DNA of 64,000 nt from the NCBI GenBank assembly GCA_021186555.1, contig JAJKFL010000005.1, forward strand, positions 41,907,635-41,971,634. Reading direction: 5' to 3'. A program made the position numbers and the translations under genes. This document shows, one piece after another, positions 10,698 through 22,235 of this stretch. Position 1 is the first letter of the stretch. Each line of letters starts with the position of its first letter. The DNA is from Reticulitermes speratus (lineage: Eukaryota > Arthropoda > Insecta > Blattodea > Rhinotermitidae). The notes beneath the pieces were generated by a model. It searched no databases and was not told the origin of the DNA. It worked only from the letters and a program-made list of their open reading frames with translations.

Positions 10698-10915
10698 TGA
10701 CTGACTGACTGACTGACTGACTGACTGACCAATTAATTAACTTGCCCTCTGATTCGTTGACTCTGTCACCGGATCAGTGACTGTCTCTCTGGCTAGCAGA
10801 AGATATAAATGGCTGATTGACTGACTGACCAATTAATTAACTTTCCCTCTGACTCGTTGACTCTGTCACCGGATCAGTGACTGTCTCTCTGACTAGCAGA
10901 AGAACTAAATGGCTG
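10698..10915 (+). repeat. (CTGA)n tract and 100-bp tandem duplication
   Basis: A CTGA array (10698-10729) leads into a unit beginning AATTAATTAACT at 10731, repeated from 10831 with exactly 100-bp period. It includes CGTTGACTCTGTCACCGGAT and CAGTGACTGTCTCTCTG in both copies, with a handful of substitutions. It starts about 70 bp past the exon 2 donor. Confidence 0.85.
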
Positions 10916-11525
10916 TTTGCCTGACTCTCCGACTTACCTGAGTGACTGATCGACAGACTCCGAATATCCTGTGTGACTGATCAACTGTTACCATATATAA
11001 CCAAATATTATCTACAAATATTATTAGACTAAAACTTTTAACAGAAGGAATGCACGTCTTTGGTGTAAAGAAACTACGTCGCTACGTCAGTTCTAGCTTT
11101 GACCAAGCGGCAGATGTCAGGATGTTTAAACGCCGTACTTTCTAGTTGCTGTTGCTAAGTTTGTTGTCATGTTGTCATCATTATTAACGTCAAAATTATT
11201 ACTATTATTATAATCATTAGCAACATTCTCGACCTAACGTTTGATGTTTCCGCTTTCCATCTTACAAATCAAATGTTATGTATTACTTTCTTTCAAATAT
11301 GTCTAAGTAGACAAATAGAACATTATTAAAACTCAAAAGCAAATTAGTGGGAATTGTAGAAGATCAAATGGAGGCGCTGGACGTGGGTGTTATTTAACGG
11401 TTCTGTTAATGCTAATATAACATACTGTCGCTGATGAATCAGTCAGCATGGCGTACTGGTGGAGTGATACTGACAGGGTAAAACCTACGTACCCGGAGAA
11501 AGTATCTTCCTAACGCATTTTTTTC
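10916..11525. other. Unassigned intronic sequence
   Basis: AT-rich, with no recognised element. Confidence 0.45.
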
Positions 11526-11612
11526 CTCCACAAATCCCACGTGGAATGGCTTGTGATCGATCTCGTGTCTACGAGATGAAAATTTGTGACTAACCGCCTG
11601 AGCAATGGCCCT
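11526..11612 (-). repeat. SINE family A, degraded head
   Basis: The plus strand CCTCCACAAATCCCACGTGGAATG and GACTAACCGCCTGAGCAATGGC match the complement of the family A head. The B box is damaged. Confidence 0.55.
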
Positions 11613-12377
11613 AGACGAGGTAAGCTAGACAACGCTGGATTAAGTCATACATTTCCGCCTGTGAAATTGGAAACGGTAACCGACAATGGAGGCGTGTGTG
11701 CAGCTGGAGGTACAGTTCCATGTATTTCTAATTTTGACTCTTGCTTTGATGAGTGCTGAGCTTTACAACACTACATCTACCTTACCTCGATCATCTGTTT
11801 CATAAGAGGCTAGAAGGTCGAACTGTACCAAGCAGAATGTAGGGAATACAGAACTGAATCCTCTAACGTAAAAAGTAATGAATAACCTTATGGAAGTCCG
11901 ATATGAACGTAATATTAGTGTAAACTTAGGAGAGGGGTGGATAGAGCGGTGGGGGCGAGTAATTGAAATGGTAATGAGGGAAGTTCTTATCTTTATCACC
12001 ATAAATTAGAGCTGTAACAAATGTCTGCAGATTTTGAAATGAATCGAATTTATTTCGAGAGGGAGAAATTTATTGTGTTAATGGTAATTATGAGACATTA
12101 GAAAGGGAACGGAGAACTGCGACTTTTTATATACATGAGGAGATTGCTAATCTTGATGAGTGAGTGGAAATATGTTATGGTTACTTCCTGTAATATTATA
12201 ATTAAACCTTTGTAGCTGTTCTTAAACGCCGTTTAAAATTAAAAATGAGGGCATCTAGATGTGACGGTTAATTTTGATTCTCTAGACTACATCGCGATGG
12301 AAATTGTTAAGAGTATTATCGGGTGGTAACAAAGCTTTGCTGCGCCCAACGCTTGCATATTAATTAATTATAACGTC
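11613..12377. other. Unassigned intronic sequence
   Basis: No feature is supported. Confidence 0.45.
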
Positions 12378-12391
12378 TTATTACATTACAA

Positions 12392-12701
12392 GGGGGCGGC
12401 CGGTGGCGCAGTTGGTTGAGGCACTACGCTACAAACCGGAACGTCGCGGGTTCGATTCCCGATGGTGTCATTGGAATTTTTCCTTGACATAATCGTTTCG
12501 GCCGCACTATGGCCCTGGGGTGGACTCAGCCTCTAACAGAAATGAGTACCAGGAATATTTCCTGGGGGGTAAAGGCGGCCGGTGCGTAGGGCTGACAACC
12601 TTACCACCTTCATGTGCCGATTGTCTACAAATCTGGTAGCCTCAAGCTCCTGGAACCCTAAGGGCCTGTACAGGCCTGTAATGGGATTGCTTTACCTTAT
12701 T
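12392..12701 (+). repeat. SINE family B, full length
   Basis: The tRNA-like head GGCCGGTGGCGCAGTTGGTT (A box) and GCGGGTTCGATTCCCG (B box) start a 310-bp unit. A 14-bp target-site duplication TTATTACATTACAA flanks it at 12378-12391 and 12702-12715. The body includes GGACTCAGCCTCTAACAGAA and CCTCAAGCTCCTGGAACCCT. The near-perfect duplication suggests a fairly recent insertion. Confidence 0.88.
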
Positions 12702-12715
12702 TTATTACATTACAA

Positions 12716-13471
12716 TGTTATTTTTTCTTCCTTGTGCTATAGCCTGCTTTGAACCTTGCGACACTTAATCATAACTCTTTCTAGTAGCTCTTTACCTTCG
12801 ACTTTACTTTTCGTACATAAGCTAGTATTGAGAATGTTGATGGCAAACCTCCTGTAAAATGATTATTTAGGCAAAAATCGTTGGTGCCTAATACAAACAC
12901 CACGTTTGGCATTGCTCGTTGTGTGAGGTATATCTGATATCGGTTTGCACGACGTTTCGGGAGCTCCTATTGATGTGAGTGATCGTAATTGTTATACTGA
13001 TTTCACGGAAGGGTAGTACTCACGTGCATCTGCGACGGATTGATCATTAATATGTGGAACTGATTCGTCTGGCAATGTGACGTTTATTGAACATTGCACT
13101 GAACTTTCAGGTTGCCATATAATAATAAATTTCTTGACCATTTGAAGTATCCTCAACTTCCAAATAAATTTACGATGGTACCATATGTCATGATTTAGAG
13201 TGACGAAAATAAACGCATTAATATGTGCAGTAAATATTATGAAGGATCCGTCTTACCTCAAGAGTTTCTTGTTTCTTGTCCTATAGTGAAACATACACTA
13301 AGAGAGTCTGAAATATATGTGATGTTACACTGCATGTTCTAAGGGATATATGCTGTCGATGAAGCGATTTATTTTATGGTCGATTATGGATTTTCTTTGA
13401 CATTTTAGCGAAAAAAATGACAGTCCACCACAATAAATGCACCTGTAAAAATAAACTATGTTATGAGCAGA
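12716..13471. other. Unassigned intronic sequence
   Basis: CGACGTTTCGGGAGCTCC near 12950 recalls the 3' part of the ACGUC hammerhead subfamily but has no CTGANGA. Nothing else is recognised. Confidence 0.4.
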
Positions 13472-13622
13472 AATGCAGAAATCCCGGACGCCCTGGCAAA
13501 TAAATTTTGTACGGTGGCGCCGAATATTTGTGAGTCCTCAGCACGGACGTTGCTTCATGTCACCTTCTGGCGTCTAGAATTTGGAGATGGCTTCTAGATT
13601 TTTGGAAAATTTGTGGACCCCT
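13472..13622. mobile_element. MITE, older copy of the 45837-45990 family
   Basis: It shares AATTTTGTACGGTGGCGCC..., ATTTGTGAGTCCTCAG and TTGCTTCATGTCACC with 45837-45990. Its ends GCAGAAATCCC and AATTTGTGGACCCC are decayed versions of that family's terminal inverted repeats. Confidence 0.6.
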
Positions 13623-13659
13623 CTTTTAAAGTATTAAATACGTCTTTTGTTCGTTGACT

Positions 13660-14062
13660 GAAATGCAAAGCGCTTTCGCCGTATTATATTGTCAGCTGTG
13701 GCCTGTCTGGCTTTACCATATTTTCCCACATTATCTCATAACCGGCACGATTTTCGGGAAAAAAGTTTTCAACATAAAATGTGTATTTCGATTTTCCCTA
13801 CAAGTCTTGTCTAAAAATTTTTCATTCTAAGAAGAATTAATTGAGATATTATCATAAATGTTCATAGGTTTTGATGTAAAGTACACGTTGTTCTTGTTAT
13901 ATTTTAAAGAAGCTTGACTTTTCTCGACAGGTTTTCGAAAAATCCTCAAATGTAAAAATTCATGAAAATTCTTCCAATGGGAGCCGAGTTGTTTCATTGG
14001 GTCAACTAGGCAGGCAGACATGACAAAGCTAATATTCGCTTTTCGCAATTCTGCGAAGGCGC
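13660..14062 (-). repeat. Dispersed repeat family H, copy 1
   Basis: The reverse complement aligns over about 400 bp with 50031-50475: CGAAAAGCGAATATTAGC, TTTTTCGAAAACCTGTCGAG, CATTTATGATAATATC, ATTTTATGTTGAAAAC, TTATGAGATAATGTGG and AATACGGCGAAAGCGCTTTG. The class of element is unknown. A short frame on it is not conserved. Confidence 0.65.
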
Positions 14063-14689
14063 CTAAAAACGCATGAACGCATTCGTCATTTGTTCTTAAC
14101 TCAGTCCAACCCAGTGTACATTTTCACAAACACTGCAGGTTAAGCCGTTCGTTATTTCCCCAGTCAGTTACTTACTCATATATATTATGCTTCTTTCTTT
14201 GGTTCAGTTGTGCATGATTGAGAGACGGAATTGTCACGGCAGTCGGTATCAAGTTTGTAGCGTGTCCGGATGTGATGTACGGTCGTTTTCTAGCTCGTTA
14301 CGGGCCTTTCTCCATCTTCATGACTGAGGAAGTATACTGTACTCATCAGGGAACCAGGTTTGTCCGAAACGTCGGTACGTACGTATCAAATGGAAGGGCA
14401 TCACACCCCAGATGACCTCGTATTCAGTCAGTGCTGATGCCTAGCCGCCTCTGCCTGTTCAGAGCCGCCATTGAAAACTTAACAGAGGTTGTAACAGCTC
14501 AAGCTTGACGGATGTGCCCACACTCTCATATCTGCACCTCCAAAACCGTATTTTCACTTAACCATTTAAGTTGTAATTTTGGCTATATGATCCGTCATGT
14601 TTAACAGTAAAAATACTGAAGTTTACCCTCATAATGTGTTCATGTGTGTCGTATGAAGTAAACAGTCTACATTTCCCCATACAGCATTT
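14063..14689. other. Unassigned intronic sequence
   Basis: CCGAAACGTCGGTACGTACG near 14370 matches the 3' side of the ACGUC hammerhead motif, and CTGAGGA occurs 45 bp upstream, but no stem II links them. Confidence 0.4.
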
Positions 14690-14972
14690 TTTTAAATTGA
14701 AGGGCTCCGCAGCAGATGCTACGGACGCACCGCAGCCTGAAGGCTTATTTTGCAACCTCATGAGGAAGATGATGATGATGAGTTCCTTCTGTTTTACCAT
14801 TTTAATGGAGCACCGGTGGAATGAAATTGACAGGGGAAAACCGAAGTGCTTGGAATAAAACCTGTCCCAGTGACACTTTGTCCACCACAAATCCCACATG
14901 GATCGACCCGGTCTAACCCGGTCCTCCGCGGTGAGAGGCCGGCGACTAACCACCTGAGCCATGGCACGGCCT
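14690..14972 (-). repeat. SINE family A, full length with TSD
   Basis: On the minus strand it runs from GGCCGTGCCATGGCTCAGG at 14972 to the GCGTCCGTAGCATCTGCTGC 3' body. The target-site duplication CATACAGCATTT (12 bp) is at 14678-14689 and 14973-14984. The overlapping 134-codon frame is the SINE read through. Confidence 0.88.
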
Positions 14973-14984
14973 CATACAGCATTT

Positions 14985-16659
14985 ACTGATTGATGTTTTT
15001 AATTGAAGCAGATTGTGTTCTCTGTGAGGCATGAACTGAATCATCGTGTACAGTAAACAATTTTAGTCTTCAAAGCATTCACCATTTCCAAATAAATCTT
15101 ATTTTTATTTCTTCTACGTGCTGCACGACCTACCCAATTCCTTTCTTTCATTTTGTCCCAGTGGCAAAATTTTACGAAGAAAGAAACTTTATAGCTGCAT
15201 TTTGTGTAAATTCTTTACAGCTCGTGTAACGTCATTCTCCTATGTAAACTGCAGCTTGTCGTCTGTGAGCTGGAAGAAACCTAGCTGGATTTGTTATTAC
15301 CCAGTAGAGACAGGTTTGATTCCCTTCCCGTATTTCTTATAGATTGCTTCTGTAGAGTTGAGCTATATGACAATATTAGGCGTCCCTCCTTACGCTGATG
15401 CTTCGCAGTTCGGCGGGCCACAGGGGGCACATACAAGACATGACGCTCCTTCCGTATGAAAAATTGAGATCCACATTTTGGATACAACATCGTATAACCA
15501 TACCACACCCCCTTCGGAATATTTCAGCTTTAATTTGTTTGTTTGTGTATGTGTGGAAAGGGTTGGGGTCCTACTGACTGTGTGGCAAGGTACGTACAGG
15601 CCGTAGAAAGAGAACATTTAATCGAATTTCCAAGCACACCGGAAAATTGTTATAAATAAAACGAGATTGAAAAGGTTCATTTCGTACCTGAGCGCACACA
15701 GTTTCCACGCGAATTCTTTGCTTCATTTAACTCCGAATTTGTGTTCGTTTTTATGTATGTATATTTCATAAAGCTGAAGTATTCATTGTTATTGGTTAGT
15801 ATCTGGGCTATACATATTTTTCTGACACTGAATCATACCGTGTGGTTAATATCTTTCTGCGGTTACCTTGGTTAATTGTGGTTACCGTGGTTACCTCACT
15901 TTAGCTCTGGCGCCACTGTCACTCCCACCTCATAAGTTTGTGCGCGTGCCATATTCTTATAACCGGTTGTATTAAACTGGAAGGATTGTGGGTTTGCCTG
16001 AAGTGGCCGCATGTCAGATTTCATCCAGCTATTTTCGAGTTGAAAAATGCGGACTGGATAGACAGGCAAAAATAAATTTTTTCTTCCACAGTGTGTGAAA
16101 AACGCATAAGTAAAATTTAAAGGACTGTAGTAAACTAAATACTGGTCATTAAATAATGATTCTTCAGTCTTGAAGAGCCATAGTTAATTATCCCTAACTC
16201 TCTGGTAGCAGTTACTGACGGTACACCACTGCCTATTCTAAACTCTATACTGGATATAATCTCGACGTAGTTCCATCGACCTTCCATTCGCAGAATGTGC
16301 TTTCCTTAATATCTATCTGAATTTTATCAAACCAGCTCTTTTCCCACCTCCCAAATGGACGTTTTCTGGCGTGGTTTCCGAAATTAATACCACATAAACT
16401 TAATTTCACTATGAACTGTATATGTTTGTCTAAGGGTGTATTCCGTAGGACCGTGATTCAAATACCGGGTACCAGATATCGTGACTAAGGTTTTTCGTGG
16501 TCTTCCTCAATTACTTCATTGGAATTCCTGTACACGACTTTGGTTATCTAAATTTGAAATTCTTGTGTAATAATGCGTGGTCATTTGCCCACGGTCTTCG
16601 ACCTGCGTGACTGAAACGGTGACGTTAAATGACTTAGTTTGAGCTATGTCCAGTAAAGT
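14985..16659. other. Unassigned intronic sequence
   Basis: A short GGTTACC-rich patch is at 15860-15897. No gene or element is supported elsewhere. Confidence 0.45.
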
Positions 16660-16815
16660 TGTCCCTGTCCACGCCATGAAGGCATGTAGTGAAAGAAGAG
16701 GTGTGGCTCCAATAATTCTTAGCCTCGGCACTAGATGGAGATGAGTAGTCAACATCACTTCCCAGTCCCTTTCCCCCGGGAAAGAACCCCGGTACCCATT
16801 ATTAGGAGGCTGGAT
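16660..16815 (-). repeat. SINE family F, body fragment
   Basis: It shares TCCCTGTCCACGCCATGAAG, CCTCGGCACTAGATGGAGAT, GTCAACATCAC and GGTACCCATTATTAGGAGGC with 56990-57170 and 60224-60503. The tRNA-like head is not present. Confidence 0.65.
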
Positions 16816-19219
16816 GGGCAAAACAGCCGGTCTGGATGAAACGTAGAAGAAAAAATCTCTCTAAGGTACGTCCAGTAATTACGAAATTCTGCTCTCTTCA
16901 AACTGCTTCACAAAGTATCGAGTCTGTAAACATTACAGAACTGCAAGAGGAGCGGAAAACTGTGAAACGAAAAAATAGCCGTCAATGTTGGAGAGAAGAT
17001 ATTTGAGCCTAAGCTGCCTTAGCATGTTTTGGTTGGTTCATGTGCAAATGATACATGAATGGGCCTACGTACCGACCCTATTGTTGAGCTGTCCTATCTG
17101 CATGGTTGGATCCTGTCTCGGGTTGGGTAAATAATGCACGTAACGATTCAACGAACATATTATATGAAACGCAGTGGACCGAAAGCTACCTTTTCAACAA
17201 CATCCACCCGTGTCCCACATATGGCAGGTTTTCATAACGGTACGCTTCCGTTTATTTTTAAAATAACAGAAAGAATTGGGAAGAACTATCAAATTTCATA
17301 GGTTGTTAAATTTAACAGACATGTTTTTAATTGTTTAATCGATACACAATTGTCAGTATGTGTAAACTGAAAATAAAATTTTGGAACGTGTATTTAAGAG
17401 GGCGCTGATGAAACGAGCAATTAAAAAAAGTCGCATGTCAATGGAAGAATGAATGCGTGTGCATAATGTGTATTGTTTTCATTGTTTTATTCTGGTGAAT
17501 GGTGAAGCCGTGAACATGGGGCCATGGGAGCACTAATTTTCCAGGATAGGAAACACCCCAAAATTTTAGATGCTAGTTGCGTGAGATAAAACCAATTCCT
17601 TACTGAGGGCCCATATACATTAGGCGATCCTCTATAAAATGTATTCACCCTGTGCGCCTGGGATTTGTGCAAATCTATATGGGGGAAATAAATATGTTTC
17701 TACCAAATAATATTTTGTTACTAAAATGTCTTTTTTTGTAGTTCTGTTACAACTGATGTTATGTCCGTAGGAGTAAATATGCCTTTTACAGAAAACAGTA
17801 AATACAAAGTAGATTCTTGTAGCACAACTTTAGGGCACAGTTTCCTAGGTTACTCATTTGAGAAACTCTATTGTACCGCCTGATTTTCAATTCTTGACTA
17901 TCAGAAAGCCCATAACGTTATTTATGTACGCAATAACTAAGGATTTCATGCCTGAAAATGTGATGAGTATTGTTTTATGGGATGTGACGCAGTGAGGTGT
18001 GGTAGAAATTTACTAACGTTTCGGAGGGACCTGCTGAATCCACGTCTACCCAGAAGATGGAGTCAGCAAGCTTTTCCAAACTTTTACCAGACGATATGAT
18101 GTTACATGCCTAAAGGCTATTTCTCATTAGCTCTGTAGGTTGGAAGACGTAGTCCCTTCATTACAGAAGAACATAGTGTCTAAAGTACAAACAGGCCTAT
18201 ATGGAAGTTCAATTTTCAGGGAAATGTCTGGCCCTAAGTTTAATGCTATTCGATCCTTTTTTCGTCGAAGCACTGACAGCTAAATTTTCTCATGTGTTCT
18301 TGTCTTATATGAGATGAAAATCTACTGATAAATTATGATATTTTACAGTGAGACACTTCCGAATAACTACTAGATTTTCAAAGACTATCTTGGGCATGGT
18401 GTGGATTAATATAATTCTTTCGTTATTTTACAAAGCATATTTCACTCATGACTCAACATAAATCAGAGATATGACATGCAAGTATATAGCGCATTTATGT
18501 TGTGTGGCTGAGGCACTTACTGGCGCATCTTATATAGAAAGCGCAATAATTATTAAAATCTGAATTATTTAGCCTAGTAACAGTACAAAATAGTCTATAA
18601 ATGCGGAATTCAAAACTTTTAAAATCAAAAATATTAATTTCTCCCAAATAGCAGATAGCAGATTAAACCGGTACACAGATGAAAGCCTCATCAATTATGT
18701 TACATTCAGAATGCATCTGTCGACAGAAGTATTAAAAATTTGCCAGTATCTTCTTTATTTGTCCGATTGGGCAGCGCTGTGAATCTCCTGGCTCAAGTAA
18801 AGTTTGTGAGAAAGATATGTAAATGGCCCGGATTCGCGTTAGGATTCAGGGAATATATGGTCAAATATTGAAATCTGAAATTTCAGTTAAATCGGGCGAT
18901 TATCTGTCCTGGATTCGTGGTTAAGATGCAGCGAAGCTGTTAGCGGCCGCAGGATGGTTTGTCAGGTGGTCCTGCACGCTACCTGTGTGACAGGACTGTT
19001 TAATTATCAATGCTGGACAAGATAGCAACATAGCTCTGTTTAATTAAAATCCTTAATTAGTCCTTAGACTAAAGCTTTAGTAACTGCACGAAATTTGGTT
19101 TCGTTTTTGTAGAATTTTTATTCTTCAATTTAATAAATTATTAAATGTAAAACTAAATTATGCCAAAATCGCAAGGTGGTGCAAGTGCGGGCGGGCGGAT
19201 AAATGTATACCTAGAAGTT
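16816..19219. other. Unassigned intronic sequence
   Basis: Near 18005-18060 the complement ends in CCTCCGAAACGTTAGTAAA, parallel to 44850-44875. This is probably another relative of the hammerhead-bearing repeats, lacking the core on that strand. The rest is unassigned. Confidence 0.4.
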
Positions 19220-19485
19220 AATTAGTTAGTTAGTCAATTTGTTTGTTTGTTTGTTTGTTTTTGTGTCAGTTAATTGGTGCACGGATCGGTCGGTCGGACG
19301 GCTTGTTGGTTGGATGCTTGGTTGGTTGGATGGTTGGTTGGTTGGATGGTTGGTTGGTTTGTTGGTTGGATGGATGGATGGTTGGTTGGTTGGTTGGTTT
19401 GTTGGTTGGTTGGATGGTTGGATGGTTGGTTGTTCAATTGGTTAACTAATTGTTTGGTTGATTAGGTAGTTAGTTGACTAGCTTG
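19220..19485 (+). repeat. Tetranucleotide array (TTGG/TGGA/TTGT)n
   Basis: Imperfect four-base units run from TTAGTTAGTTAG and TTTGTTTG through GTTGGTTGGATGG blocks. All three frames stay open as Val-Gly-Trp-Leu-like repeats, an artefact of the four-base period. Confidence 0.9.
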
Positions 19486-19844
19486 CTTAGGAAGATAGCT
19501 GTATTTAAAGCTTGGTGTATAGCTGGATAATCAGTAAGCTAGCCTGCTAATTTTTGGCGAAACACTGGTAAACATAATTTGTGTCACATGAAAACTAATT
19601 CATGTTTCTTAGGTATTTTTCCACGCTGAATTCACATATGTTATTAGAATTGCTCTATCACCCACATTTTTGTGTAACAGAATTTTTTAAAATACAATTT
19701 TAGCGAATTTAGTTTTTTTTTTGTCACGCTACCGGTATGTTTTAAATAGACTGAAGCACTTTATTATATTTTAAACTTAGTGTGAGAATGAAGACTGTAT
19801 GTATTAAATACTCCATTCATCAAACCTCAAAAAGTTTGTTTATC

Positions 19845-20272
19845 TCCTTTGCACATCAAACTTGTCCTCATAAAATATTTCGTCAAGGCAGTGGATCAAA
19901 ATAGCGCTGGATTTATGTACTTGAAAAATACGTTTCCCAGGATAAGTGATACTAAAATCAAACAAGGGGTATTTGTTGGGCCTCAAATAAGAGAGTTAAT
20001 ACAGGACATAAAATTTTTAAGACCAGCTAAGTGAAGTGGAAAAAATCAGCATGGAAATCATTCAAAAATGTCACTACCACTTTTTTTGGGAAATCATAAG
20101 GCAGAAAGGTATCGTGATATGGTGGCTGACCTTGTACAGTCCTACAAAGCTAATGTAAACGATTTTAAAATCTTAAAAATCCTAAAAGCTGGCTGATTAT
20201 TGCTGGACACTTAGAAGAGACGTTGCACAGGCAAAGTATAGCAGAAAGGCATCCACTGTTACTTTTTAGGTA
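19845..20272 (+). pseudogene. Remnant of a repetitive insect ORF of unknown function
   Basis: Three pieces in different frames look like one protein family that I recall in many copies in cockroach and other insect genomes. They are LHIKLVLIKYFVKAVDQNSA with FPRISDTKIKQGVFVGPQIR (to about 20030), SAWKS-NVTTTFF and AERYRDMVADLVQSYKANV (about 20048-20160), and ADYCWTLRRDVAQAKYSRKA with STVTF and a stop (about 20192-20270). Frameshifts separate them, and a central block expected between the second and third pieces is missing. The family is probably mobile or multicopy. I cannot name its function. Confidence 0.6.
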
Positions 20273-21370
20273 ATGTATATACTTTCTGAAATATAACATA
20301 AATACAGGTTTTCTTCAAACTTCAACCCCGCGTCACTTAAAAACTTTGCCTGATAGAAAAAACTAACAGAGTATTTGAACTAAGCGCAAAAAAATGCTAT
20401 TGGGTTTACCCACATTAGTTCTTGTGACCAAAAAGTAAGTTATTTTGTTATCTATTGTAATTAGCAAGTTATCTGTCTGTCTGTTTGGGTAGTTGCAAGG
20501 TGATTACCTAGTTGGTTGAATAGTTGGAAAGCTGCTTATACAAGAGGTTTAAGTAGTTAATAATATTGCTTATTAGCTGGGCGCTTACTGAGCTAGTCCA
20601 TGTATTTATTTTAGACCTACAAGTAGTGATGCTGCAGGCAGTAAACCAGCAAGCCACGACACTGCAATTTACTGCCATCCTAATGTCACGCGCTCTCTCA
20701 TTTTTCTTGACACCGACTAAATCAGAGGTAGAAAGTTGGAAGCGCCGAAGTTTCCAGTCTTTCTCCTGCTGCCGCCAATCAAATTTCCTCGAGTCGAGGG
20801 TTCTCTGATCCTTTGATCTCGCCATGTTCCACTGCTCTCTTTTCCGCGTAGAAAACAGGGGTTGGTAAACTTCTCGAAAACAGCTGGTAATTTCTTTCTT
20901 TATTTATTTACGTGCGGTTTATGAGTCGTTATAGTGTAATTCATTCAGTACTTACAGTATTTTCATTTCCTCTCTGTGGCCTGCGATTGTTGTAAATTTC
21001 TCTTGTACGGTCACTCTTTTAGTACGGCCAAATAAAATTGATTTTCATGCCTAATCAGTTTGTCCCTTTGTCTACTAGACGTAATTCAGCACATGTAAAG
21101 TAACTGCGAGGATCTAGCCTGTGTTAGTAGCTTGGATTAAATACAACACGAATTCTTCTCAGGCTCTGGCCTCAAGGTAAGCTAAAGGTAGCGATATTGT
21201 CTCTCTTTCTGTCGTCTGGCTGCCCTTTAGCTTTTAGTGTGTTGGTATTTACGATAAGCCGTAAATGGGTGGTTTAAGATGCTGCGTTCTTTACTGCCCT
21301 TTCAGACCAAGTACAAAGAGAGAAGACAATTTTTTGTGGAAACTACACCAGCGGAGGGAACACAAAAACC
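20273..21370. other. Unassigned intronic sequence
   Basis: An overlapping pair of frames at 20508-20825 shows no recognisable domain. Nothing is supported. Confidence 0.4.
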
Positions 21371-21424
21371 AGTTTATTTACAAATTTCACATTATGTTCA
21401 CCGTGCATTCTGTCTTATATAATA

Positions 21425-21507
21425 GCTTTTATTTTAACCAACAAATGCACTACAATGCACTACAATGTGTAGTGCATTGTAGTGCATTTGTTGGTTAAAA
21501 TAAAAGC
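21425..21507. repeat. Perfect 40-bp inverted repeat with 3-bp loop
   Basis: The 40 bases at 21425-21464 are the exact reverse complement of 21468-21507, with ATG between. Each arm also holds ATGCACTACA as an internal direct repeat. It sits in the left arm of the larger fold-back element. Confidence 0.92.
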
Positions 21508-21583
21508 AGTTTATTTACATTTATAAGTCTAAATCAAAACAACAAATGCACAAGATTATTGGTAAGTATAAGATATATTTTCA

Positions 21584-21628
21584 ACCCCTACATATGTTTC
21601 GGCAAATAGATTGCCATCTTCAGGTGGT
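21584..21628 (-). ncRNA. Hammerhead motif, left arm
   Basis: Intact CTGAAGA (C3 at 21623), extra T, 5-bp stem II GGCAA/TTGCC, GAA, the 8-base palindrome ACATATGT as stem III, and A17. Stem I pairs ACCAC with GGGGT, four of five positions. Confidence 0.65.
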
Positions 21629-22090
21629 ATATATCACAGAGCTACAAGTATTATCTGCATCCAAATATACAATATATGGTTTCACAATAAAAGTTTATGC
21701 ATGCCACGATTAAAGATATATATATGGACTAGATTAAAGACAATAATACACTATGCCTCTAATAGTTACAAATAAATATGCCTTTAGATCCCAGAGTATA
21801 AAATATATACAAATTGTTTACATGAATCGATATTAAAATATTAAACATTAAACACCACTATAACTTTTAATTTTTAATATTTTAATATCGATTCAAGTAA
21901 ATAATGTGTATATATTTTATACTCTAGGATCTTAAGGCATATTTATTTTTAACTATTGGAGGCATATTGTATTATTGTTTTAATCTAGTCGATCTATACA
22001 TCTTTAATCGTAACGTGCATAAAAACTTTTATTGTGAAAACATTTATTGTACATTTGGATGCAGATAGCACTTGTAGATCTCTGATATAT

Positions 22091-22135
22091 ACCACCTGAA
22101 GATGGCAATCTGTTTGCCGAAACATATGTAGGGGT
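22091..22135 (+). ncRNA. Hammerhead motif, right arm
   Basis: CTGAAGA at 22096-22102, extra T22103, stem II GGCAA (22104-22108) with TTGCC (22114-22118), GAA, the palindrome ACATATGT and A17 at 22130. Stem I ACCAC (22091-22095) with GGGGT (22131-22135) has one mismatch. It is almost identical to the left-arm motif. Confidence 0.65.
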
Positions 22136-22235
22136 TGAAAATATATCTTATACCTACCAATAATCTTGTGTATTTGTTGGTTTGATTTAGACTGACGATA
22201 AAATGCACGGTACAAAAACATAACATTTAAAAACT

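Larger units (their letters stand above)
21375..22235. mobile_element. Large fold-back element with hammerhead motifs in both arms
   Basis: The two halves are inverted copies. Examples are AAGATTATTGGTAAGTATAA against the complement of TACCTACCAATAATCTTG, ATATATTTTATACTCT against AGAGTATAAAATATAT, and TTAATATTTTAATATCGATT at the centre. Arms of about 330 bp surround a centre near 21860. Outer sequences (GAATGCACGGTGAACATAA type) extend the symmetry to about 21375 and 22235. No protein is encoded. The hammerheads suggest PLE ancestry. Confidence 0.7.

Noticed and set aside
12392..12470. Possible tRNA gene (A and B boxes)
   Set aside because: The head is followed by a SINE body and flanked by a target duplication, and no full cloverleaf with acceptor stem is seen. 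The same applies to the heads at 6470, 24536, 29161, 57759 and 60430-60503.
12940..12990. GAAACGTCGTGC (complement) as a hammerhead
   Set aside because: GGAGCTCC precedes it but no CTGANGA is present upstream. Only a distant relation to the repeat is possible.
14320..14385. CTGAGGA ... GAAACGTCGG as a further hammerhead
   Set aside because: The 3' side fits, but the bases after CTGAGGA do not pair with those before GAAAC, so there is no stem II.
14558..14962. 134-codon frame ([15 protein letters not shown]...)
   Set aside because: It is the antisense reading of a family A SINE with a clear target-site duplication. The same peptide appears at each SINE copy.
18000..18065. GAAACGTTAGTAA (complement) with AGAAGATGG nearby
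   Set aside because: The AGAAGATGG lies on the opposite strand to GAAACG, so a single ribozyme cannot form.
19239..19465. Three overlapping Val-Gly-Trp-Leu-rich frames
   Set aside because: Same artefact over the 19220-19485 array: all three frames are open with the same repeat.
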